Source of the DNA: Streptomyces sp. NBC_00250
Lineage (GTDB): Bacteria > Actinomycetota > Actinomycetes > Streptomycetales > Streptomycetaceae
NCBI RefSeq assembly: GCF_036192275.1
Contig: NZ_CP108088.1
Location: 2,542,001 to 2,606,000 of the forward strand
Length of the DNA stretch: 64,000 nt
Reading direction: 5' to 3'
Shown here: positions 27,420 to 35,472 of the stretch, piece after piece
How positions within the stretch are numbered: the stretch's first letter is position 1
How the letters are laid out: each line of letters starts with the position of its first letter
Position numbers and translations under genes: made by a program
The notes under the pieces: generated by a model
Database searches by the model: none
The model's input: the letters and a program-made list of their open reading frames with translations, nothing else
What the model was told of the DNA's origin: nothing

Positions 27420-27433
27420 CGAACGTGTGTTTG
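27420..27433 (+). promoter_or_regulatory. SOS (LexA) box in the lexA promoter
   Basis: CGAACGTGTGTTTGG is GAAC-N4-GTTT, one base from the actinobacterial SOS box GAAC-N4-GTTC. It overlaps a -35-like TTGGCG (27431-27436), which is followed after 18 bp by TACCGT (27455-27460). LexA would thus repress its own gene. Confidence 0.7.
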
Positions 27434-27499
27434 GCGCAACCTTTCGAAAGCCACTACCGTTGTGCCAGCCAGGGAGACCATTCGAGAGGGGCCGACGAC

Positions 27500-28288
27500 G
27501 TGACCACCACCGCAGACAGTGCCACCATCACCGCCCAGGACCGCTCCCAGGGCCGACTCGAGCCGGTGCACGCCATGAATGACACAAGCATGAACGGCGA
27601 GGACCCCGGGCGACCTGCCCGCGCCCTCCCCGGGCGACCTCCAGGCATCCGAGCCGACAGCTCCGGTCTCACCGACCGGCAGCGCAGGGTCATCGAAGTC
27701 ATCCGCGACTCGGTCCAGAGGCGCGGCTACCCGCCGTCGATGCGCGAGATCGGACAGGCGGTCGGCCTGTCCAGCACGTCCTCGGTGGCGCACCAGCTCA
27801 TGGCGCTCGAGCGAAAGGGCTTCCTCCGCCGCGACCCGCACCGCCCCCGGGCGTACGAGGTACGCGGCTCCGACCAGCCGAGCACCCAGCCGACGGACAC
27901 CACGGGCAAGCCGGCCGCGTCGTACGTGCCCCTGGTCGGCCGGATCGCGGCCGGTGGCCCGATCCTCGCCGAGGAGTCCGTCGAGGACGTCTTCCCTCTC
28001 CCCCGGCAGCTGGTCGGTGACGGCGAGCTGTTCGTCCTCAAGGTCGTCGGCGACTCCATGATCGAGGCCGCCATCTGTGACGGCGACTGGGTCACCGTCC
28101 GGCGGCAGCCCGTCGCGGAGAACGGCGACATCGTCGCGGCGATGCTGGACGGCGAGGCCACGGTCAAGCGCTTCAAGCGCGAGGACGGTCATGTCTGGCT
28201 GCTCCCGCACAACGCGGCGTACCAGCCGATCCCCGGCGACGAGGCGACGATCCTCGGCAAGGTCGTGGCGGTACTGCGGCGGGTGTGA
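27500..28288 (+). CDS. lexA: SOS response repressor LexA
   Basis: A 262-residue autocleaving repressor. A 45-residue disordered N-terminal extension typical of Streptomyces precedes the winged HTH ([40 protein letters not shown]). The self-cleavage site Ala-Gly lies in [13 protein letters not shown]. The catalytic serine is in [16 protein letters not shown] and the lysine in [14 protein letters not shown] 27500 gives the extension shared with S. coelicolor LexA and has GAGAGGGG about ten bases upstream. It autoregulates via the SOS box at 27420-27433. It diverges from nrdR, pairing damage control with DNA-precursor supply. Confidence 0.97.
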   Translation: MTTTADSATITAQDRSQGRLEPVHAMNDTSMNGEDPGRPARALPGRPPGIRADSSGLTDRQRRVIEVIRDSVQRRGYPPSMREIGQAVGLSSTSSVAHQLMALERKGFLRRDPHRPRAYEVRGSDQPSTQPTDTTGKPAASYVPLVGRIAAGGPILAEESVEDVFPLPRQLVGDGELFVLKVVGDSMIEAAICDGDWVTVRRQPVAENGDIVAAMLDGEATVKRFKREDGHVWLLPHNAAYQPIPGDEATILGKVVAVLRRV

Positions 28289-28309
28289 CCCACCTCGCCG
28301 GCTCTGACC

Positions 28310-28344
28310 GGGCCCCGGGACCCACTGCGCCGGTCCCGGGGCCC
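28310..28344. terminator. Bidirectional terminator between lexA and the DinG-type helicase
   Basis: GGGCCCCGGGACC (28310-28322) pairs perfectly with GGTCCCGGGGCCC (28332-28344) across a 9-base loop, between convergent genes. Confidence 0.85.
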
Positions 28345-28395
28345 TGCCGTGTCCGGGGAGGGCCCCGGGGTAGCGGGGATCGGTCGTGGTGAGCG

Positions 28396-30369
28396 TCAGG
28401 CGCCGGCGGCCTTCGACGCGGTGTCGATGGCCGCCAGCGACTTCCGTACCTGGTTGCGGTCCGTCGTGTACCAGAAGTCGGGCAGCGAGGCCTTCAGATA
28501 GCTGCCGTACCGGGCCGTCGCCAGGCGGGGATCGAGCACCGCCACGACACCCCGGTCTCCCGTGGCCCTCACGAGGCGGCCCGCGCCCTGGGCCATCAGC
28601 AGGGCGGCATGGGTCGCCGCGACCGCCATGAAGCCGTTGCCCCCCGCCTCCTCGACGGCCTTCTGCCGGGCGCTCATCAGCGGATCGTCCGGGCGCGGGA
28701 ACGGGATCTTGTCCATGACGACCAGCTGACAGCTGGTCCCCGGGACATCCACGCCCTGCCAGAGCGACAGCGTGCCGAAGAGACAGGTCTTCGGATCGGC
28801 CGCGAAGTTCTTGATCAGTTCGCCCAGCGTGTCCTCGCCCTGGAGCAGGATCGGCAGCTCCGGAACCCGGGTCCGCAGCTCCTCCGCCGCCTGCTGCGCC
28901 GCACGCATGGACGAGAAGAGACCGAGCGTCCGGCCGCCGGCCGACTGCATCAGCTCGGTCAGCTCATCGAGCATGTCGCCCCGGTCCCCGTCCCGCGCGG
29001 GGCGGGAGAGGTGCTTGGCGACGTAGAGAATGCCCTGCTTGGGGTAGTCGAACGGCGAGCCGACGTCGATCCCCTTCCAGACGGGCAGGTCGTCGCCCGT
29101 GGTGCCCTCCGGAGCGAGGCCGAGCGAGGCTCCGACGCCGTTGAAGTCGCCGCCCAGCTTGAGCGTGGCCGAGGCCAGGACCACGGACCGCTCCGTGAAG
29201 AGCTTCTCCCTCAGCAGGCCCGAGACGCTGAGCGGCGCGACCCGCACCGATGCCCCGAAGCGGTCATGACGCTCGTACCAGACGACGTCGTACTCCGAAC
29301 CCTGCGTGATCCGCTCCGCGACACCGTGCACGGTCTCCACGGAGGCCATCGCCTGCTTGCGCACCGCGTCCTCGTCCTGCACGGACCGGTCGCGGGTGGA
29401 ACCAAGCGCCGTGATCACCGCGCGGGCCGCGTCCCGCAGCGCCATCAGGGCGTACGCGAGATCCTCCGGGATCTCCTCCAGGCGGCCCGGCAGGGCCAGC
29501 TCCATGACCCGCTCGAAGCCCTCGGCCGCGGTCTGCAACTGGTCGGCGACCTTCTCGTCGACCAGCTTGGCGGACCGGCGCACGGCACGGTTGACCTGGC
29601 CCGGGGTGAGCTCGCCGGTGGCGACCCCGGTGACCCGGGAGACCAGCTCGTGCGCCTCGTCGACGATCAGCACCTCGTGCTGCGGGAGCACGGGGGCGCC
29701 CTCGATGGCGTCGATGGCGAGCAGGGCGTGGTTGGTGACGACGACGTCGGCGAGCTTGGCCCGCTCTCGGGCCGCCTCGGCGAAGCACTCCGGCCCGTAC
29801 GCGCACTTGCTCGCGCCGAGGCACTCCCGGGAGGAGACCGAGACCTGAGCCCAGGCCTTGTCGGAGACGCCCGGAGTCAGGTCGTCCCGGTCCCCGGTCT
29901 CGGTCTCGTCCGACCAGTCCCGGAGCCGCATCAGGTCCTGGCCCAGCTTGCTGGTGGGTGCGGCCGCCTCGAAGGGGTCGAAGAGGCCGTCCTCCTCGTC
30001 CTGTGGAACGCCCTCGTGGAGCCGGTGCAGACAGAGGTAGTTCGACCGGCCCTTGAGCATGGCGAACTGCGGGCGGCGACGCAGCTGCGGATGCAGTGCG
30101 TCGACCGTCCGCGGAAGATCGCGCTCGACGAGCTGGCGCTGCAGCGCCAGGGTGGCCGTGGCCACCACCACCCGCTCACCCTGGGCCAGCGCCGGCACCA
30201 GATAGCCGAGCGACTTGCCCGTGCCGGTACCGGCCTGGACGAGGAGGTGGGAGTTGTCGTCGATGGCCTCGGCCACGGCCTCGGCCATGGTGACCTGGCC
30301 GGGCCGCTCCGTGCCGCCGACGGCGGAGACGGCGGCGTGGAGGAGGTCGGGGAGGGATGGCTTCGTCAT
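28396..30369 (-). CDS. DinG/XPD-type superfamily 2 ATP-dependent helicase
   Basis: A 657-residue helicase. The Walker A AGTGTGKSLGYLVPAL lies near the N-terminus (about 41-56). The four cysteines expected for the Fe-S cluster are present (C in YLCLHRLHEG, CLGASKCAYGPEC). The Walker B DEAH box is in LIVDEAHELVSRVTG, and motif VI is QGAGRLVRATGDRG. DinG-type enzymes unwind 5'-overhang DNA, R-loops and G-quadruplexes and are often SOS-linked; convergent lexA is consistent with that. ATG 30369 is preceded by weak GGAACCGCT. Homologues in Actinobacteria are annotated simply as ATP-dependent DNA helicase. Confidence 0.9.
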   Translation of the reverse strand: MTKPSLPDLLHAAVSAVGGTERPGQVTMAEAVAEAIDDNSHLLVQAGTGTGKSLGYLVPALAQGERVVVATATLALQRQLVERDLPRTVDALHPQLRRRPQFAMLKGRSNYLCLHRLHEGVPQDEEDGLFDPFEAAAPTSKLGQDLMRLRDWSDETETGDRDDLTPGVSDKAWAQVSVSSRECLGASKCAYGPECFAEAARERAKLADVVVTNHALLAIDAIEGAPVLPQHEVLIVDEAHELVSRVTGVATGELTPGQVNRAVRRSAKLVDEKVADQLQTAAEGFERVMELALPGRLEEIPEDLAYALMALRDAARAVITALGSTRDRSVQDEDAVRKQAMASVETVHGVAERITQGSEYDVVWYERHDRFGASVRVAPLSVSGLLREKLFTERSVVLASATLKLGGDFNGVGASLGLAPEGTTGDDLPVWKGIDVGSPFDYPKQGILYVAKHLSRPARDGDRGDMLDELTELMQSAGGRTLGLFSSMRAAQQAAEELRTRVPELPILLQGEDTLGELIKNFAADPKTCLFGTLSLWQGVDVPGTSCQLVVMDKIPFPRPDDPLMSARQKAVEEAGGNGFMAVAATHAALLMAQGAGRLVRATGDRGVVAVLDPRLATARYGSYLKASLPDFWYTTDRNQVRKSLAAIDTASKAAGA

Positions 30370-30419
30370 AGCGGTTCCAGCCTACGGGGCGCCACTGACA
30401 GCCAGAGCACGCGCGCGGG

Positions 30420-32345
30420 TCACGCGAGCGGGTTGGGGACGGTCCCGTGGACGGCCGCGTGGGGGCGCTCGGGGCGGTCCCGGTAGCCGTCCAGGTGCAG
30501 ACGGTTGCGGTTGAGGCAGAGCCGCTCGATCCGGGGGGTGAGGAGGTCGAAGAGCTCGAACCGTTCCTTCAGCTCGGGGAAGCGCGCCTGGTGGCGGAGG
30601 ATCTCGGCGCGGACGAGGGACCAGAAGTCCGTCTCGGGCACCTCGAGTTGTTCCTCGCAGAGCGGAGCCAGATAACGGAAGACACCGACGAAGAGCCCCG
30701 AATGGATGAACTGGACGAGGAAGTCGGGTTCCTCGGTGAGGAGGACGGCGCGCACGTCGTCCGGCAGGGTGTCGTGCTCGGGCAGTGGCTGGGCGCTGAT
30801 GTTCACGTCGTCGACGAAGTCCTTGATCGCCAGACGTACGGGGACGTCGTCTTCGTCGTAGACGACGATGGCGTTCTCGCCGTGCGGGGAGAAGACCGTG
30901 CCGTACCGGTAGAGGAAGTGCAGCAGCGGCGGCAGCAGGGCGGCGAAGAGGCGCTGGAGCCAGACGTCGGGGGCGAGCCCGGAGCGCTCGACGAGTTCGG
31001 CGACGAACGCCCGCCCGGCGGGGTCCGTGTGGAGCAGGGAGGCGAGGGTACGGGCCCGCTCCCCCGGGGGCAGCCGGAGCGGTTCGCGCCAGATCGCGCC
31101 GAGGAGTTCCTTGTACTGGTACGGGACTTCGGGCAGGCGGTCGTACAGGGGGTGCTCGACGGTGACGGAGGCGACCTCGCCGAGGAGGATCACCCCGCAT
31201 TCGTCCCGGAGGAACGGATCGGCGTCACGGAGGCCGTGGACCCAGGTGGTGACGGCGGGTGCGGCGAGGGTGCGTTCGGTGGGCAGTCCGCGCCAGACGA
31301 GGGTGTTGAGCACCGACAGCGGGAGTTTGACGGTGTGCCGGTCGGGGCGACTGGTGTTGAGGAACGTACGGACCGACTGCTGCGGCAGGCGGAGGTCGCC
31401 GTCCGAGGAGAGCGGGACGACGGTCCCGGCGGCGATGGCCGGGGCGTAGAGCGGGAGCAGGATCTCGTCCCACTGCCAGGGGTGGACGGGCAGCAGGAGG
31501 TAGCCGTCGGGTTGGTGGCCGCGGGCGGTCAGCTCGGCGCGGAAGGCCGCCTGGACCTCGGGGTCGAGCTCCTGGGCGTAGAGGCGGTCGGGGGTGTCGA
31601 GGCCGGACACCCCCCGGTAGGCGGCAAGGCGGTTGCTGACCGCGATCCACGGCAGCCGGGTGGCGCGGCGGGCCTCGGGGGCCCAGCGCGCGGCGTCGGC
31701 TGCGGAGAAGCCGATGCGGCCCTTGTTGAGGACGAGCCAGGGGTGGCCGGTCTGGTGCCCTTCGAGTTCCGCGTAGGAGAGGTCGGCGAGCCGGGCGGCG
31801 GGGAGGGCGGTGTGGTCGAGGCGGGCGTCGGCGGCGAGGGTGGCGGAGAGCTCGCGGATGAGATGGCCGAGGGTGGCGCCGTCGAGCTGCAGGAGTCGGC
31901 GGGCCCGGACCAGGAAGTCGAGGGCGTCGGTCATGGGCCGGCCCTCGTGGGTGATCGAGTCGGCGGCGACGTACCAGCTGCCGTAGGCGCCTCGGCGGGC
32001 CTGGAAGGTGAGGGCGGTGCCGTCGTCGAGCCGCAGGGTGTGGAGGTCGGGTCGATCTGCCACGGGGGCGGGTTCGACGATCTCCTCGTAGGCGAACTCG
32101 GCGACGGCCTTGGCCAGCAGTCGGGAGGAGGCCCTGCTCCAGGCGGCGGCGTTCAGCTCGGGGGGCGCGAGCAGTTCGGGTGCCGTCGTCGGTGCGGGTG
32201 CCGGCGCCGGTCCGGGTGCCGGAATCGGCTTGGGTGCCGGAGTCGGCTTGGGTACGGGCGGCGTTCCGGCCGTGGGCGAAGAGTCGGGAGACGGTGCGGA
32301 GTGCGTGGGCTGTGCGGAGTCGTGGGGTGCAGGGGACATCGACAC
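30420..32345 (-). CDS. IucA/IucC-family NIS siderophore synthetase (second of two)
   Basis: An ATP-dependent ligase that joins citrate or a citryl intermediate to an amine. The 641-residue protein has the family landmarks: GHPWLVLNKGRIGFS, LLLPVHPWQWDEILLPLYA, SVRTFLNTSRPDRHTVKLPL, GENAIVVYDEDDVPVRLAIKD and the FhuF-like C-terminal part. A Pro/Ala-rich linker fills about 10-45. GTG 32345 is chosen because GAGGAG lies five bases upstream; the in-frame ATG two codons later is possible. It is the last gene of the four-gene operon, 61 bp after the acyltransferase. The second-position IucC-type role (completing the citrate bis-amide) is inferred from order only. Confidence 0.9.
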   Translation of the reverse strand: MSMSPAPHDSAQPTHSAPSPDSSPTAGTPPVPKPTPAPKPIPAPGPAPAPAPTTAPELLAPPELNAAAWSRASSRLLAKAVAEFAYEEIVEPAPVADRPDLHTLRLDDGTALTFQARRGAYGSWYVAADSITHEGRPMTDALDFLVRARRLLQLDGATLGHLIRELSATLAADARLDHTALPAARLADLSYAELEGHQTGHPWLVLNKGRIGFSAADAARWAPEARRATRLPWIAVSNRLAAYRGVSGLDTPDRLYAQELDPEVQAAFRAELTARGHQPDGYLLLPVHPWQWDEILLPLYAPAIAAGTVVPLSSDGDLRLPQQSVRTFLNTSRPDRHTVKLPLSVLNTLVWRGLPTERTLAAPAVTTWVHGLRDADPFLRDECGVILLGEVASVTVEHPLYDRLPEVPYQYKELLGAIWREPLRLPPGERARTLASLLHTDPAGRAFVAELVERSGLAPDVWLQRLFAALLPPLLHFLYRYGTVFSPHGENAIVVYDEDDVPVRLAIKDFVDDVNISAQPLPEHDTLPDDVRAVLLTEEPDFLVQFIHSGLFVGVFRYLAPLCEEQLEVPETDFWSLVRAEILRHQARFPELKERFELFDLLTPRIERLCLNRNRLHLDGYRDRPERPHAAVHGTVPNPLA

Positions 32346-32406
32346 GAGGACTCCTCGGAGTGGGAACCGCTCTGGATCGAGCGGTGTATAGAAGACAGAG
32401 GGTTGT

Positions 32407-33093
32407 TCACAGAACGTGACGGAGGGCGCGGTCACGCATCATGAGCGCCGCTCGTTTGTCGGGAAGGTCGACTTCCGCCGCATAGCGGAAGCCGCTGCTG
32501 AGGAAGGCAGAGACGGAGGGGGTGTTGCGGATGTCGGGTTCGGCGACGACGCGGGTGCAGCGGGGACGGTGGTCGAGGACGAGATCGGCGACGGCGCGCA
32601 GAAGTGTGCTGCCGACGCCGCGGCCCCGGTCGGTGACGCCTCCGATCAGCAGATGGATACCGGTGTCGTGGGGGCGTACCGGGTAGTGCCGGGCGAGCGG
32701 GTCGAGGTCGGCGCGGTAGATCTCGAAGTAGCTCATGGGCGCTGCGTCGAGCACGCCGAGGCAGGGGACGCTGCGGCCGTCGCCTTCGAGTTGGGCGCGC
32801 AGGTGCTCGGCGGTCACGGTCTCGGGTCCGGCCAGTTCCCAGAAGGCGGCGACGGCGGGGTCGTTCATCCATCGGGTGAGGAGCGGCAGGTCTCGTTCGA
32901 GTCGCACGGGGACGAGCTGGAAGTGGCCGACGGACGTATCGGCCGGGTCCCAGGAGGCGACGGAGTCCAGCAGGTCGCCGTCGAGGAGTCCGGCGTCGGC
33001 GTGACCGCCTTCGAGGAGGGCGACGAGTTCGTCGAGCCTCAGGTCGAGGGTGTCGTCGCCGGGCGGGTCGGCCGGTGGGCGGGTGGGTGACAC
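32407..33093 (-). CDS. Siderophore-type GNAT acyltransferase (RhbD/IucB/AlcB-like)
   Basis: A 228-residue acyl-CoA transferase. After about 55 variable residues it has the IucB-type GNAT core: VRLERDLPLLTRWMNDPAV, SYFEIYRADLDPLARHYP, then GIHLLIGGVTDRGRGVGSTLL containing the acyl-CoA pyrophosphate loop, and the HRPRCTRVVAEPDIRN segment. These enzymes acylate hydroxylamines during hydroxamate siderophore assembly. GTG 33093 has an AGGAG about ten bases upstream. It sits between the two NIS synthetases. Its presence implies an N-hydroxylated diamine intermediate, yet no hydroxylase gene is nearby. Confidence 0.85.
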   Translation of the reverse strand: MSPTRPPADPPGDDTLDLRLDELVALLEGGHADAGLLDGDLLDSVASWDPADTSVGHFQLVPVRLERDLPLLTRWMNDPAVAAFWELAGPETVTAEHLRAQLEGDGRSVPCLGVLDAAPMSYFEIYRADLDPLARHYPVRPHDTGIHLLIGGVTDRGRGVGSTLLRAVADLVLDHRPRCTRVVAEPDIRNTPSVSAFLSSGFRYAAEVDLPDKRAALMMRDRALRHVL

Positions 33094-33148
33094 GGTGTCG
33101 CTCTCCTCTCGGCGGTGCGGTCGGGTCGTGGGTCCTCGAAAGGCGGGC

Positions 33149-35434
33149 TCAGGTGCGGAGGGGGTTGGTGACGGTGACGTAGACGGACTGGGTGTCGACG
33201 GGGCCGACGAGTTCGTCCATGCCGTGCAGACGGGTGAGGAGGTTGGCCTTGCTGCGGAGGGTCGCGGCCTCCAGGAGGCGGTGCGGCAGGGGTGATCCCA
33301 GGCTGATGGCGGAGGTGAGGAAGCTGCGGAAGGCCGCGAGCAGGACGCGCTCGTCCGCGAGGTGCTGGGCGCCGAAGGCGCCGATCAGGCCGAGGACGTT
33401 GTTGATGCCGAGGTAGTAGGCGAAGCGTTCGTCGGTGACCTGGTCGGAGACGAAGGTGTCGCTGTCGGCGCCGATGCCGGGGAGGCGGCTCTCCAGCTCG
33501 CTCCGGTGGGACTCGCGGAAGTAGTAGCCCTGATTGTCACGGTAACGGCCGCCGACCGGCCAGCCGTCGGGGTCGAGGAGCACCAGGGTGTTCTGCTGGT
33601 GGGCCTCCAGGGCGATGCCGGCGTGTCCGTCGAGCCAGAGGACCGGGCGGACGACCTGGTCGAGGTAGCGGAGGAACCACTCGGCGGAGACGGCCGTGGT
33701 GGGGCGGCCGGTGCGTGCGGCGAGGCGGCCGATGACGTCGGCCAGGCGGGAGCGCATGACGGGGGCGCCCGGCCAGGGACGGGGGGCGGTGAGGGAGGCG
33801 ATGCAGACGGCGTCGTCACCGGGCCCGAAGGGGTTGTGGCGGATCATGAGGTCGAGCCCGGGGACGGGGGCGCCGTCCGGGGCGTCGACGGCGAGCCACG
33901 CGGGGTCGCGGACGATGTCGAAGCCCGGGTGGGCGGCCTGCCACTCGTCGACGAGGCCGGTGCGGAGCAGCCGGTGGACCTCGACGCCGCGGTGGAGTTC
34001 CTTGCGGAGGTTCTCGCGGCGCGAGTTGGTGATGCGCAGGCCGAGGGAGAGCTTGAGCATGGCCCGCGCGCCGGGGCGGTGCACGGTACGGACGGAGGAG
34101 GTGGGGTGCCAGGGGCTGCCGTGGAGGCCGAGGTCGTGGACGAGGCCGGCGTCGAGGAAGGCGCGGATGTCGGCGCGGTGCAGGAGCTCGCGGGCCTGCC
34201 AGGGGTGTACGGGCAGGGGCGCGGTTCCGGCGGGGAGCGCGAGCCCTTCGGCGAGGCCGATGGCGATCTGCTCCGCGGAGACGGGACGGCCCTGTTCGGT
34301 CCAGGCGGAGTCGGAGGCCAGGAGGGAGGAGTCGACGGCGAGCCAGTGGAGGGGGAAGGAGCCGTGCAGTTCGGGTGAGTAGAGCCGGGCCTCGGCGTCG
34401 GAGAGGCCTTCGCGGCTCTTGGGCGTCGGGTGGAGGGGGTGGCCGAGCAGCAGGGACTGTTCGGCGGCGAGGAAGAGGTCGGCGTCCGGATGCGGTTGGG
34501 GCCGGCGGCGGCGCTCGGTGAGGAAGTCGGCGGTGCGGCGGGCGGAGTCGGCGACTCGACCGACGAGTTCGGTGCCCTCGGGGCGGCCGCTCTCCCGGCT
34601 GAGAAGGGCGGCCACGGTCACGGCGTCGACGGCGGGGGCCGTGGCCGGGAGCCCTTCGAGGGAGGGGGCATCGAAGCGGTGCCAGCCGGTGGGCGACCAG
34701 TAGCGGACGGGGGCGAGAAGGGCGGTGCCACTGGCGTCGAGGGGGATGCGCAGGGTGGCGGAGTCGGGGGCGGGGAGGTTCTTCTCCCTGACCCAGCAGC
34801 GGAGCAGGTTCTCGACGGCGGCCGCGTCGGCGGCGCGCTGCGGGTCCGGGTCGTCCAGGGGGTCGGCACCGGCCGGGCGCTGCGGGTCACGGTCGCCCGA
34901 CGGGCCGGCGGCGGTTACCGGGCGGTGCGGCCGGGGGTCGTACGGACCGACGTGCTGGCGCGGGACGGTCGGGTCGGCGGCTGCCGCGCCCGGACCGGCC
35001 TCGGTCACGCCGGGCTCCCTGACACCAGGCTCCGCGAAAGCAGGCGACGTGAACCCGGGTCCCACGGTGCCGGATCCCGTGACGCCGGATCCCATCGCGC
35101 CGGATCCCATCGCGCCGGGTCCCACGGTGCCGGATCCCGTGACGCTGGCTCCCACCGTGCGGGATCCCGTGGCGCCGGGTTCGGTGCGGCCGGGTTCGGT
35201 GCGGCCCGGTTCCGTGGTGGCGGGTTCGGGGCGGGTTGGTGCCTCGGGGGCGGGGGGTTGGGAGGGGGCTTCGTCGGCGGTGAGCAGTTCGGCGCCGAGG
35301 GCCTCGGCGGTCAGTAGGGGGGAGTCGAGGGTCGCGGAGGCGAGTACCTGGGAGGTGAGGACCTGGGAGCCGAGTTGGTTGACGGCGAGGGGGGCCTCGG
35401 TCTCGGGCGCTGGGGAGGGGGGCGTGGCGTTCAC
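33149..35434 (-). CDS. IucA/IucC-family NIS siderophore synthetase (first of two) with long repetitive N-terminus
   Basis: A 761-residue synthetase. The catalytic core (from about 215) shows GHPLHPTPKSREGLSDAEA, LPVHPWQARELLH, TSSVRTVHRPGARAMLKLSL, HQQNTLVLLDPDGWPVGGRY and RDNQGYYFRESHR, all family landmarks. The first 215 residues are extra. They contain an 11-unit, 15-bp repeat (35055-35219) encoding pentapeptides rich in Gly, Ser, Thr and Val, followed by Pro-rich sequence; normal family length is about 600. GTG 35434 has AAGGAAG upstream and follows the aminotransferase stop by 38 bp. It probably performs the first citrate-amine ligation (IucA/RhbC-type), inferred from order. Confidence 0.88.
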   Translation of the reverse strand: MNATPPSPAPETEAPLAVNQLGSQVLTSQVLASATLDSPLLTAEALGAELLTADEAPSQPPAPEAPTRPEPATTEPGRTEPGRTEPGATGSRTVGASVTGSGTVGPGAMGSGAMGSGVTGSGTVGPGFTSPAFAEPGVREPGVTEAGPGAAAADPTVPRQHVGPYDPRPHRPVTAAGPSGDRDPQRPAGADPLDDPDPQRAADAAAVENLLRCWVREKNLPAPDSATLRIPLDASGTALLAPVRYWSPTGWHRFDAPSLEGLPATAPAVDAVTVAALLSRESGRPEGTELVGRVADSARRTADFLTERRRRPQPHPDADLFLAAEQSLLLGHPLHPTPKSREGLSDAEARLYSPELHGSFPLHWLAVDSSLLASDSAWTEQGRPVSAEQIAIGLAEGLALPAGTAPLPVHPWQARELLHRADIRAFLDAGLVHDLGLHGSPWHPTSSVRTVHRPGARAMLKLSLGLRITNSRRENLRKELHRGVEVHRLLRTGLVDEWQAAHPGFDIVRDPAWLAVDAPDGAPVPGLDLMIRHNPFGPGDDAVCIASLTAPRPWPGAPVMRSRLADVIGRLAARTGRPTTAVSAEWFLRYLDQVVRPVLWLDGHAGIALEAHQQNTLVLLDPDGWPVGGRYRDNQGYYFRESHRSELESRLPGIGADSDTFVSDQVTDERFAYYLGINNVLGLIGAFGAQHLADERVLLAAFRSFLTSAISLGSPLPHRLLEAATLRSKANLLTRLHGMDELVGPVDTQSVYVTVTNPLRT
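35055..35219. repeat. In-frame 15-bp minisatellite inside the first NIS synthetase gene
   Basis: Eleven 15-bp units, such as CCGGATCCCATCGCG, CCGGGTCCCACGGTG and CCGGATCCCGTGACG. The period is a multiple of three, so copy-number changes keep the frame. Confidence 0.9.
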
Positions 35435-35472
35435 GGGGGCTTCCTTGGGGGTGGGGCCGGGGGCGGCCCGGG

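Larger units (their letters stand above)
27066..27499. promoter_or_regulatory. nrdR-lexA divergent control region
   Basis: A 434-bp gene-free stretch holding, from left to right, the nrdRJ leader, two NrdR boxes, a neutral GC-rich middle, and the lexA promoter with an SOS box. No small gene with a ribosome site was found in it. Confidence 0.7.
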
